Below are positions 22,529-33,919 of a stretch of DNA of 64,000 nucleotides, piece after piece (the stretch's first letter is position 1; the number at the start of each line of letters is the position of its first letter). This stretch comes from Triangularia verruculosa. Taxonomy: Eukaryota; Ascomycota; Sordariomycetes; Sordariales; Podosporaceae. Made by a program: the position numbers and the translations under genes. The notes beneath the pieces are model-generated. The model was given only the letters and a program-made list of their open reading frames with translations. It searched no databases and had not been told where the DNA came from. Location: positions 310,001 through 374,000 of the forward strand of contig MU863883.1 in the NCBI GenBank assembly GCA_033296885.1. Reading direction: 5' to 3'.

Positions 22529-25500
22529 GTTTGATATCTGCAGGCCGCGGAGAATGTTGTCAAGGGAATCGCGTAGTGCTCGAGGTGATGGTCAAGATGA
22601 ATGGCGACAGTGGTATGGGTGTTTCCTCACGACGCGCTACGGGGGTCTTTGGTCACACGCAAGGTTGTATGGTGGTAAAGCGGTTTTCACTGCGGAACGA
22701 CGACGATATCTAGACAGGGTGTAAGCGCTCTTTCGAAACATGCAATGTATTGGTGACTGGTTTGGACAGCCATCGTGTTTGGTGTGTTGCGGTAGTTGAG
22801 GGGTGTGGATCACAGGGACCGGCTTACAAGATGGCTTGGTCGAAACCTTGAGGGGCATCTGACGCTAGGGATTGGCAGTTACAAGACCAACTTGTGTAAA
22901 GTCGCAGTTTTGCAGACCTGACTTTTGTGACCGGTGATGCCGACTGTTTGGGAGCGCGGCTTGTGTTTCGACGGAAGGAATCTACCCGTCGATGGAAAGA
23001 GGGGAGGGAAACCAGGGCCCGATGCAACGGGGGGAATCGCGCAGACGGGCTTGGGTCGTTGGGACTGGGTAAGGTAGGGTCTAGCTAAGGTAGGTATTGG
23101 GCTGCTTCTGAGAGCGGTTAGACAGAACGTTCGAGATCAAAGGGCGGCCAACGCGGTAGACTGGCGACAGACAAGACAGAACGACGAGGTGGTGGTGATG
23201 CGGCGGCGAAGACAAGTAATGGCGTTGAAGGAGAGGGACGACAACAAGAGAGGGTTATGGGAAGGTTGATTGAATTTCAGAGGTCAATGGAAGTGAGGTT
23301 TTGGAGGGGCGGACGCACTAGCTAAGTGAAATGACGGCGGGGAACGACAGGGCACTGCGGTGGCGACCAAGCACAAGGGTAGCCTAGCGTGTCCTGCTGC
23401 AGCGCGCCCGGGCCAGGTCAAGTGGCTCCGAGGGGGACCCAAGACGCAAGGACTCGAAGCTTCACAGGGAGCACTCCGTCGATGGAAGCGAGAGACGGTG
23501 TGTCGATGGGAAAGTGAAGAAACCTGCAACTTTGCATGCCCGAGACAAACGGGACCTCCAAAAAAAATATTGAAGAAAGAAAACAGGGGGGCCCCTCTGT
23601 CCTCCGGCTTTTCAACCATCCATCGTATGCAGCTCTCTCTTGCACGTCTGGTGAGGTCAGATGGCCAGGGACTTGGCGCGCTGTACCATGGATGCAGCCA
23701 ACCAGAGGAGGCCTAATGAGGGGTTGGGGCAGGGGAAGCGGCAGGGTTGCAAAGGCAGGTGAGCCTTTTAGGACGTCTCGGTGAAAGGGCTCGACGTTGA
23801 AAGAGGATGAAACGGGCAGCCAGAGAGGCGAAAATGAAGGTATTTACACTTACAGCGCGCTTGGTCTGTTTCCTGCGTGCCTTTGCAGCGTGCGGATGCG
23901 AGGGACCGGTGGTCGGTTGAAGGAATTGGCAACGGAAAGTGGTTCTGTGTTCCGTGGTGAGGGGTTCGCTCCGGGCCGTCGTCACTTGTGGCTTTAGCTC
24001 AAAAGCTGCGAGGGTCGGCCGGCAGGACGGTTGCGCGGTGGATGGTATTTTTTGGGTCGTCGTGTTGTTGGCCAAATAAGTTGGAGATCTTGGTGTCTTG
24101 TAGGGCGGTGCAAGTCGCAGCCGCCAGACCTGGAAAGATAGATCTAAAAACAGATTCGGTTTGGCTGAGAGCAACAGTGATGGGCCTGAGTGGTGGATTG
24201 TAAAAGGTGGGATCGAGGAGGAAAATAAAACAAAAGGGGGATTGTTTGATTCAAATCGACGCAGCTCGGGAAGGAAGGCAGGATAAAGGTGGTATGGCTG
24301 GGTCCTATTTGCTGCTTGTTTGGTAATAACCTAGATGCAATAAAGCAGGGTAAGGTAGCCTGACGCAGGACACGCCGCAGGTTGGATGTAAGGTCTGTAG
24401 GAAGGTACCGTGTGATGCGAAAACAAAAAGAAGAAAAAAAGGAGGGAAAAAAAGGTCGAGGTACGGGTCAAAAGCTTTCCCAGGTGCAGGATGCTGCACA
24501 GTAGCCTGAGAATGGATGTGCTGTGACGTGACCTCTCAGGTGGCAGACAGACCGCAGCGGGCACCGGAAATAGCTTCAGGCACGACTGTGACGGGAAGAC
24601 GTGTCTGGGCAAAGAAGGAGGCAGAGGGGTGCTGTCAACCGTCCGGGCGTGTGGTCGCCGGCCGAGTTCAGGACGCAACCTATAGCTTGACGTTGATTCG
24701 GAGCGCCGGAATGGTGGTGCCCTTCGCTGTTACTCTTGTTTGTTGAGTCCTGTCCAGCCTCCTCCGTCGTCCGCTTGCTGTTTCCCAAAACACAATAGCG
24801 GTCCCGTCTCCTTTTTTTTTCGGCTCTTTGGTTCCCAACACGCAGGCTCAGGACCCAAAACACGCAATTCTGCAAGTGACGGGAGGTGGTGGTGTTGTCT
24901 GGCTTGTAGGTACAGAGTACGAGTACCCGGCACCGGATGAACGACGCCGCGTATTTACCGGAATTTCGGTTTTGCTATGGGCTTGAACGGGTCCTGGCTT
25001 TCTTTCGGTTTGCTTTTATCCAGGAGAGCCAACCCACGCTGCTGCTGGCGTGGTTCCAATGGCACGGGATGGAAAAGATAGGAGATGGAGGCCGGGAGAC
25101 GCCGATCAAATCAGAAAAAGTGTAAACTGGAACAAGAATCAACAGACACAATGTGATGCGGCCGCCTCTGGCCTTTTGTTCACCAGATCCCGCCAGACTG
25201 GGGGCCGCTGCTCATGTGCCCAGTTTTGAGACGGGAAGCCGGCGCTAAACACACTCGGGCAGGCGAAGTTTAAAATAAAATATGAGCTCAATCACCGAAT
25301 CAACATCGTCGTCATTTTGTTTTTCAATGGCCTGTTTTTCTATCTACCGCCACCTAATTACTCAACAGACATATTGTCCGTCTGGGCTGTACGTGAGAGA
25401 GAGACTGGGAGACACGGGCCGCAAAACGGTTCCTTCGTGGTGTCCAGATCGGATTCAAGGTGGGGCTTGGCAGTGCTTTGTTCTTTGACAACCACAGTTC

Positions 25501-28500
25501 ATCATGGAACCCGCCGCCACGGTTGAGGGCCGAGTCGATTTGTGTCTGTTGAAGGAGTCCCCGAGGTGTGAGACAGACAGCGGAAAAGAGGCAATACCTG
25601 GTGGTCTGGCGTCTCACAATCAACCCGGTGTCTTGGTGCATGCAGCACCTGTTAGCCACTCGCTCGTTTAGGCAAGCCCAGTTCCTGGCGCACTGTTACA
25701 CGTCTACCCAGATGCTTCCTGAGTCGAGACTTTTGAGAAGAGAGCCCAGTGTTGTAGAGTCATGGTCCAGATGAGGTATGCCTGGTCTCTCTGGGTTAAT
25801 TTCTTCGTAATTCAACTGCAGATACAGTCCCGGTATTAGGAGCATCGCCTAAGAAGGCTGACGGCTTCTCGCATAAATCCGATGCGTGTAAAAAGAACAC
25901 TTTATTGCCTCCACCGCCAGGCGAGCCGATCAACGTGTCGCTCACTGACTGCTGGTTGCTCCTTCTTCTTTATGCGAGCAACCCCCTCATGCTGACTGAA
26001 GACTGTCCATAACAATGACACACCTTCTTGGCCCCCATTCTGCTGCAGCTGTCATGGAACAGCATGTTGAGGATATACAGGGCGTCCCACAAGTGACACG
26101 GCGCCGGAATCGAAACGCCGATATGACGGGTGGAGGGACTGCTTGCAGAGGTTGCATGCGGGGCACCATCCTGAAGCTCACCACCACCAAGCAACAGGGC
26201 AGCATGGTGGGATGGAGGGACAGAAGGGCCAGGCGGGCAGCGAAGGACGACATAATTACCATGTGTAGACATAGTGGATACTGTAAATGCAGTTGTAGAA
26301 CTTTACCCATCAAAACTTACAGCAAATCAGTCAGACAAAGATTTCGAAGCTGTCGGAGCTGTCGAAGCTCTCCTCGACTGACGTTGGGTCGCTGTCGAAT
26401 GTTTGGTCCGTGCTTCCTTGGCTTGACAAAGCCGGGGGCGGGAGGGGTTGCTTTGCGTATCGATCGTGCTCATGATTACAGAACCTATACCGTAAGCAAT
26501 ACCAATGATACAGAAATAGAGCCACCCAACAGCACCTCGCTTTGAGAGCACTGTGATACGAACTGGATATTTCCGCGTCAAATATACCGAGATCCAGGCA
26601 CCGTAGTGCGTTTCTCGCCGAGCAGTCATGAAAATGAGCTGCAGAACCGTCGACGGCGAGCTTCCACCCATTGATACCCTTGTTCGTTTTGGCACGAGGC
26701 TCCGATTGGGCGGTATCGTGAGCCGATATTCACATGCATCCAGGCTCCAGAGAGATCCAATCGTTTTGCGTCCAGTTCTGCATGGTTATGATGCCTGACG
26801 CCGATTTCATCGCTGTGTTGTGTCCAGCCGCGTTGCGGTCTCTGTCCGTAGCTGGCGCTCTCTTCCAATGCGACCTGCACAGGAGGTGGATCAGCGAGAG
26901 CCTTTTGGGTGCAAACGAGGTCCCATGACCGGTTGAATCGCGCTAATCATTTGGCTGACCAGGTAGATCGTGGCTGGCCATCTGTTGGCAGACACCAACT
27001 TTTTTGATCATCTGCAGAGCAGAAAAAAAATAGGGGGCAACAGGAACGGATAGTAGTGTAGCACTGGCACTCGAACCCTATTGCTAGCTCCGGCCAGAGT
27101 GACAAACCGCCGCTTTTGACATGGCGTCAAGATGCAATTGCCAATCCAGGGGTTCCAGGCTGTTAGTCGCCTGCCAAATTCGATTGGGATCTTGGCCAGG
27201 TACCGCTAAATGTCCAGGGCCCAGGGCCAAAACCTCCGAGACCTCTTGTGAGATTCTCTGTGCGGTTGTGCAACTGACGGGCACTTTATCTTTAGTTTTT
27301 CGTGATGTCAGGCACCATTTGTGGCGCCATTGCTCGTTACACGCTTCCGGGCACACCAAAGCATGGCAAAAAGCTAGTCAGGTTGTCCAGAAGAATGACT
27401 CCCCCTTTTCTGACCTTGAGATGCTGGGGGACTGATATGATCACCTGACAAAGAGCGAGTTCCGTCAGCAAAGCCAAAAACGATATGGCTGGACAGCGAA
27501 GCAGCGACCCCCGGCCAGTTGGCGGTCCTCGGATGCGCCCAAGCTTCAGCGGCTGACTCCCGAGACGATGGGTTCGTGAGATAGCGCCCGTCTGTGCCAG
27601 CGCTGGGCATGGGAGAGAGGCCCAAACTGCAGGCCAAGGTTCGTCCGCCAGAGAAAAGGTGACTTGCCAATTATAGCAAGCAGATGTCACCGTTCATCAA
27701 AGGTTCGGAATGTCCCGTGTTAGGAGCCCGCGTGAGCATCTTCTCTGGCTGGGCTGTCAAATTCATTGCATGGAAGCGAAGTAAAAACCACCGGGTTGAC
27801 GGTATGATTGTCGACTGCCGTGGGCGAGTCTGAAGCATACAGGCTGAAGCATGTGATTGCGAGCTGCTGTGGTTAATTATGACAGCCGCTGCATGGTTGG
27901 TCTTGATGAGGCAGCACGGCGAGCTAGCGACGGTTGGTGGTGGTGTCGGTGAGCAGATCTCCAAGCTAGCCACACCGAGATCGCATCATCCCGGCAGGGC
28001 AGGGAGCGCATGGACCACTGCTGGCCTGAGCCAACCTGGTGAGGATCATGACATGGTCTGTGCTTTGCCCCCAAATTCAACGACCACCGAACGCACCGTT
28101 GGGATGGAAACGACGGAATCATTGTGTATGCCAAGCTAGGACGTATCGATATAAATGTTGGATGGAGTCATGATGTGCATTCGCAGGTGATGCGTCACAA
28201 CAGCTGGTTCGTAGGATGGGCAGCTGTCTGGCGGATGGTGCCTGCAACCTTCTTACCTATACCCGTAATTGGGTAAACTTGAGAGGGTCTGCATGCTGTA
28301 GCAATCCTCTACCTTTATTGTTGGGCCTTCTCAACCTTCTGCGTTATACTGTTGCCATCACCCCAACCAGAACACGGGTCCCCAGCTTGTTGGAATCGAC
28401 GTGTTGGAGGTTACAAAGATGGCTGTTTGGGATTCGATGCTTCAGACCAGGAGCTTGGGCTGACTTGCTGCAACCATCGGGCAGATGCCCGAGTGGGGAT

Positions 28501-30512
28501 GTTCATCTTCCGGGCCGATAGAACCAACAAGCAGTGCAGCAAAAAGAAAGCTCTCGAGACTTTCCAGATCGCGGGGTAGCTTTCCATGACCTCTTCTATC
28601 TCCTGGGCAATATCCAAGACGACGGCGGGGTAGGGGCGGGAGGAAGGCACATTGTAATGTTTCCGAGCTTCATCCTCGATCCCACGACCAAAGGTTCACA
28701 GCAGTGGGTTAAACTGATTTTCTTCCAAACCGGTCAACTGTTGCTTCTGAGACCCACATACATCTTGATGGTCCCATTCTGTCGACGTGCAGCCCACATC
28801 CTGCCGCACATTGACTCAGCTTGCTCAAAGTTACCTTTGAGAATGGAGACATATGTGTGTGACTCCTGCAAGCTATACACACAGACTTCAGCATTCTTGA
28901 CCGCCGCGGTGGTCAAACGTGAAAAGAATCTGAGCCCTTCCCAACCCTGTCCTCAGGAATGAGACTGTGCTTTTGGGAGCATGTTTCTGCCATTGTGCAA
29001 CCCTAGTGATGATGCATGTCGCTGAGCTGCGGGATGACGGCGTTGTAAGTTCCCAGGCGGTCCGGCAGTCCATAGACATCAGCTTGCTAGCCGCAAGACA
29101 AACCCTGGGATGCAGATGCCTACATATACCTCCTTGACAAGAGGACCTTTCGCGGGCTCGGGCATGGACAAGGATTGTGTTGCATGCGTCAGACCAGGTC
29201 TTTTGATTGACCAATCTCAGGGCGTCTGCGGCGTCAACTATCGCTTCCTGGTACTGTCTCCTGGGACATTTGTCATGATGCTGTCTCGGGCTTTTCTTTC
29301 TGAGAGTTCATCTAATATGCTCGGCACTTGATGCCCGAGAAGGGCCGAGTTACATGTTTGTTTCTCCATGTCTCCCATGGCTTTCTCATGTCTCGCAATT
29401 GGACCCTGGAATGTATTACTTGCTTCTTCCCCTATCATTCTGTGAGGGGAAGGTCGTGAAGTAAGGCAGTGAGATCGAGCTCCAGTTCATCATTGACAAG
29501 ATGTCCCCGTGGCAAAAGGATCAGCGAGGCAGACGTAACTGCTCGTAAGGTAAAATTAGTTGCATGTATTCACCCTGTGCCAATCTCGAGTGGGCAACGG
29601 ATATAGCAGATAGATACTCCCGTCTTCCCAATATCCCCACTCGCTTCCGGCAAGGTATATCGAGTATGAGGTAGCATTCCGATGTAGCCCACAAACAGTA
29701 CGACCGAACTAATTGCGTGCTTCCAGAGTAAGAACCGATATCAACTTCACCAGCAGATCACATCGTTTGGAATAGCAAAGTCGCATGTCCATCCCGTAGC
29801 TTAATATCACACGAGCCCAGTACTCACTTCACCCAAAGTGAGAGAAAAAGAAAAGTAAGCCGCCCACAGGCAGACTCGAACCCCCGACCCACAGCGAAGG
29901 TTGTGTTGCTCTCCATCATCCCAACCTGAGAGGGTTGGTCCCGAGTTTCCAACACAAGTCAAGCATTATCCAAATACACCACCGAGTGGTTTTTATTGGG
30001 GCTTAATCGCTACTTCGCTGAAAGCACTCGGCAAAAAGGGCATCTATATCCCCACCACAGGACATGCCTTTGACAGACCACTCGCCCGGAGCAACCTCAA
30101 CGTTCTGCATCATCTGACTATGGGAGTATCTGCACCATCTATTTCTCATTGCAGGTCATTCGATCCCTTGACCTGTATCAAGGCACCGCTCCAGTAGCGC
30201 TCTTCCTCCGTTGCTCAATCTTGCTAGATGATGATCAGATTATGTTCAGAACCTATATTCATCGAACTCGGAAACCCCAAAGGTCAATATCATAAAGCCT
30301 TAAGCAACCAATAGGTATCACTATCACCCACCCCATCAAGCCAAAATCAGAATAGTCATAATACACGTGATACCTTGGATCCCTTTACGCCTTCTCCATC
30401 CGTCCAACCCAGCAGATCCCATCCCCTCCATCTCACGCTCATCCCACTAACCACTATCTCACCAAACCCCGGCTCTCTCTCTCCCCCGCCCCTCCCTTCC
30501 TCAGGGAACCCT
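22529..30512. other. Gene-poor 8-kb region
   Basis: No gene could be supported here by homology or by a chain of in-frame exons. The first about 1.7 kb beyond the gsk3 start is G-rich on plus, so CT-rich on the gsk3 strand, as expected for a long promoter and leader. Farther right, isolated open stretches on the minus strand look mildly protein-like: 26327-26880 has a hydrophobic helix near WLYFCIIGIAYGIG, and 28411-28916 also stands out. They cannot be joined by acceptable introns. Base composition does not look AT-skewed, so a RIP-mutated transposon is not obvious. Non-coding transcripts or rapidly evolving genes remain possible. Confidence 0.45.
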
Positions 30513-31113
30513 TTAAAGCGCCAGATTATAAGCATACTCATCCTCCATATTCTGACTAACCCACAACACCACCGTGCTCACCCCCACCAGCGCGTTCGCC
30601 ACCACGTTCTCAATCCCCATCCCCAACGCCGGCATCCCCACCCCCGGAACGACAAACTTGAGCACAAACACCGTCACACCCCCCGCCATCCCGCCCGCCA
30701 GAGCCGCAAACCCCAAAAACAGCACCACCCTCGCCTTCCACGCCACCCCCGAACCAGAGTAGCTGAAACTATCAGACGCCAGCCGCGACTTTTCTACCGA
30801 GTTGATGATCAGCATCCCGAGCGACGAGAAGATGAAGGGAAGCCAGTCGACAAAGTTGACGTGGAGGTTTGAGGCGTTGCGCGGCGAGGCCGACCATACG
30901 GCGCTGTCGAGGAGGATGTAAAAGGCTAGGGAGAACTGGAGAGTATCACACGTAGGTCAGATATCATTAGAGAAGGAAGACGGGAGTGCCTCTCTAGGGA
31001 GGGTGGTAAAAACGTACGAGACCGCCAGCCAGGTAGACGCCCGCGTTACGGGCTTGCACGCTGGAGAGCCATGCTGGCTTGCTGAAGCGGAAAAGGCGCT
31101 CTTCAGAGGACAT
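30513..31113 (-). CDS. vps68: Vps68/TMEM50 (UPF0220) family membrane protein
   Basis: Exons 31113-31018 and 30935-30513 encode 172 residues beginning MSSEERLFRFSKPAWLSSVQ. Four hydrophobic segments are visible: NAGVYLAGGLFSLAFYILLD, WLPFIFSSLGMLIINSV, VVLFLGFAALAGGMAGGVTVFVLKF and NVVANALVGVSTVVLWVSQN. The layout, the short loop with SASPRNASN and the size fit UPF0220 proteins, whose yeast member Vps68 is an endosomal/vacuolar protein working with Vps55 in sorting to the vacuole. The intron has donor GTACGT and acceptor CCAG, and joins two membrane-coding parts in frame. The family call is good; the cellular role is by homology. Confidence 0.85.
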
Positions 31114-32177
31114 CTTGAGTGATCTTGTCTGACTCCCTAGACGGGAGTGGGTCGGATCCGGAGCTGCGAGATAGCTTGACGTTGTTGCAGCTTCGAATGA
31201 CTTGACTGTCCCCGGCTTCGGTTGAAGAAGTCGTTGATTGATTGAATACGGTGATCAGCTTGCGCCGCACAAGATACAGATAGCGCCTTTCTTTGTGATC
31301 GGGAGCAATCTGGATGTCAAACTGCTGTTATCGTTGTTGTCCTCGTCACTGTAAATGTGGTGTTGTGATGTTGGAGCTTAATTACTGTTCCAACCAGGCA
31401 CGCAACGCAAGCAGGTGGAGGTGCCGGTGACGTTTGGAGTTGGTCCCAAGCGGAAGGCTGGGGGAACCTGACATGGGCCCACCAGCCAAACCAAACCGTT
31501 CTTGGCAATTGGCAAAGGCTGAAACTAACACGTGATCGTCCTGATGATCACCCGTACCCGTACCCAAAAGCACATATTCACATATCTTAAAATGATTACA
31601 ACACCTAGTTTTGATTGATACTTTTCACAATTAGCACTACCTTCAACATCTGCTTCCTTTGCAAACCAAAACCTAGTGATACCATGCATGCCACGCTCTG
31701 CTTCCACTGCTTTGCCGTCGCTCCTACAGACACCGCCACCTTGTACAACCTCCTATTATACACTCGCTCCCCTTCTCTTCTCTCCTGTCCCCGCCCCCAT
31801 ATTCCGTCTTCAAAAATGTCACAGAAAAAACAATGCCAGCATCCCCAGACCACAAGAAAATAGGCTCGCCATGTGTATATTGTACAAAAGAGTAAAATAT
31901 GGCCACCCCTGAAAAGCAGTCATTGGCTGATTGCAATCAGCTGAAGAGAAATCTGAACGCCTCCCCCGCCCATTGACAGATAAACCCAGAATAGACAACA
32001 GCCAACTTTTCCACAGAATGTGGGCTGGTGTTGTGGCTTAGCCGTGAAGAGAAAAATAAGCCACCAAAACGCCGTTAGTTGCTTCATTGTGTCGCCATTT
32101 GCAAAGCATCACCAGCTCCTTAAGCCAGCAGGAGCACAATGTGTTCCGTAGAAACCCACCAGGGCACTCCTGCGGCC
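31114..32177. other. Intergenic region between vps68 and gs-1
   Basis: Both flanking genes read leftwards, so this 1.06 kb holds the vps68 promoter and the gs-1 3' untranslated region. No supported coding exon. Confidence 0.6.
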
Positions 32178-33919
32178 TTAGATTTCAATAGTCTTCAGAG
32201 TCGTCTCTTCGACCTCCACAACGGAAGCCTGCTTGCTGTTCCGCTTGCTGCCGGGCGCCGATGTGGTGCCGTTTGTCTCGGACGGCTCGGTAATCTTGAC
32301 TTCGGGAGGAGGGCTGACCTCGCCGTTAGCAGCAAGTGCCGCTAACCTTGGGGCACTTTCTTTGTTCTCCTCTCCACTATGTCTTGGGGTGTCAACTTCA
32401 ACCAACTTCTCGGGCGGCTTGAAACCATTGGTGGCTGATGTTAAGGGAGCCTCCTCTGCTACCCTCGCCAAGGGGCTCGCCTTTCCGTGGCCGGGGCGGA
32501 TCGGGCTCGGCATGGGCGAAATCTGGCTCAGTCTCTGGAGCGACCGGCCGCGGGGCTCGGCGTTGGAATCAGCTGGAGTGGCATAGGGAGAAGTTGGCGC
32601 GCTGGTTGCGCCTCGCGGAGGAGCCATTGACCTGCGCTTGGCGGCAGTGCGGCCATACTTCTGGTCACATCTCCACCTCAAAATATCAAAATAGCCGGGC
32701 TCAACGCGGGCACTCTTAAACTCGCGCAGCTTAAGCTCGCCAGAATCATCCTCGATGAACCACCTGCCGCTGCCGAGATCATCGGCCACAGTGGCCACCA
32801 AATGAGCCCACGACTTCGCGACTACGTACTTGGTGTCGTAATCGCGTCCGAACAAGATAACCTGGCCCCAGGTACCCTTGGGCCCGGGTGCCAAGTCAAC
32901 GGCCAAGTTGTTTCCACCCCAATCGCGAACAAGAGGGATCCACGCAGGGTGCGCATACACCTTTTGAATGGCACCAGGAGGAACACTGTCCTGGCGGGCC
33001 AGCAATTCCTGTCTCCAGTTTACATTCTGGGGCGAAACGGGAGCCGAGCTGGACGAGGCGGCGGACGTGGATGCGTGGCTGCTCCCTCCGAGAATCTTGG
33101 AAGGCATGGCGGGCCGGGGGAATGTTGCCTCAAGCAAAAATTCTTGGTTGACCTTCCTCCAGTTTTCCCACTCCTGAACAATCTCTTCGCAATCCAAAAG
33201 CATGGACCCGAAAATAATGCCCGTTGGGTTGCCACCTCTTTCTTGGCCGTCGTGGATCATCAGGGACTCGCGGACATCCTGGGGAAGCGAACAGTCGAGC
33301 TGGTGCTCGAGATCATTCAAATCGTTGTTTGTGGCGCCCTCGCACAGCTGATCCCAGAGCTCCATGTAGTGCTCTTCGGCCCAGTGGTCAATACGGTTCC
33401 ATGAGTTATGCATCGGTGGCGCGGGCGGCTGGCCATCCTGGAAAGACTGCATAGGGATGGACCCAGTGGGGCTCTGCATTTCGAAACCGTCGGGGGGGGC
33501 GGATGCTCGCGTATTGATGGACCTCATGCCAGGCGAATATGGCCTCCCGCTGGGGCTCATCGGAAGACCGGGAGTATTCGGGGCGTATGCGGCATCAAAG
33601 TGGGCAGAAGGGCGGGCAGATTCGTCGTGATATGGAGAAGTGATATCGTTACGGGAGTCAGAAGCAGTCGCTATCGATGTGAGGCCGTTGCGGCCATTGA
33701 GAGGGACATGGCGCCCTGTCCTTTGCGGCGAGTCGAATGAGGAATCTGAAAACGAGTCAGTAAAGGAGCAGTAAAGGCGTTTCACTGGAAATTGCGCTGA
33801 CGTCGGTCATAACTGGTGATGTCGTGCCAGACAGAGCGGAAGAAGCTGCCAAAACTGTAACAAGGGCATCAGCATTGCTAATTGTCGCTATCTAGGATGC
33901 AGGGGACCTACGAAGCCAT
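32178..33919 (-). CDS. gs-1: Cell-wall regulator GS-1 / Knr4 / Smi1
   Basis: Three exons (33919-33912, 33854-33802, 33745-32178) encode 542 residues. Exon 1 is only 8 nt (ATGGCTTC). The spliced start reads MASFGSFFRSVWHDITSYDR, joining to HSSFDSPQRTGRHVPLNGRN, which matches the usual Knr4 N-terminus. The SMI1/KNR4 domain spans roughly residues 120-330: NDLNDLEHQLDCSLPQDVRE, LMIHDGQERGG, WIPLVRDWGGNNLAVDLAPG, GRDYDTKYVVAKSW. The C-terminal 200 residues are Ser/Pro-rich and probably disordered. In Neurospora GS-1 is needed for glucan synthase activity; in yeast Knr4 links the cell-integrity pathway with wall synthesis. The intron 2 donor GTCAGC is non-optimal, but the frame and the homologous start support it. 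Confidence 0.9.

Noticed and set aside
26015..26545. 176-codon plus-strand frame
   Set aside because: Arg/Thr-rich translation with no hydrophobic core or motif, and no leader or splice signals; a chance frame in GC-neutral DNA.
29858..29900. Possible tRNA gene on the minus strand
   Set aside because: T stem has a mismatch, no complementary 5' acceptor strand within 120 bp, and no acceptable anticodon loop. Reported only as a fragment.
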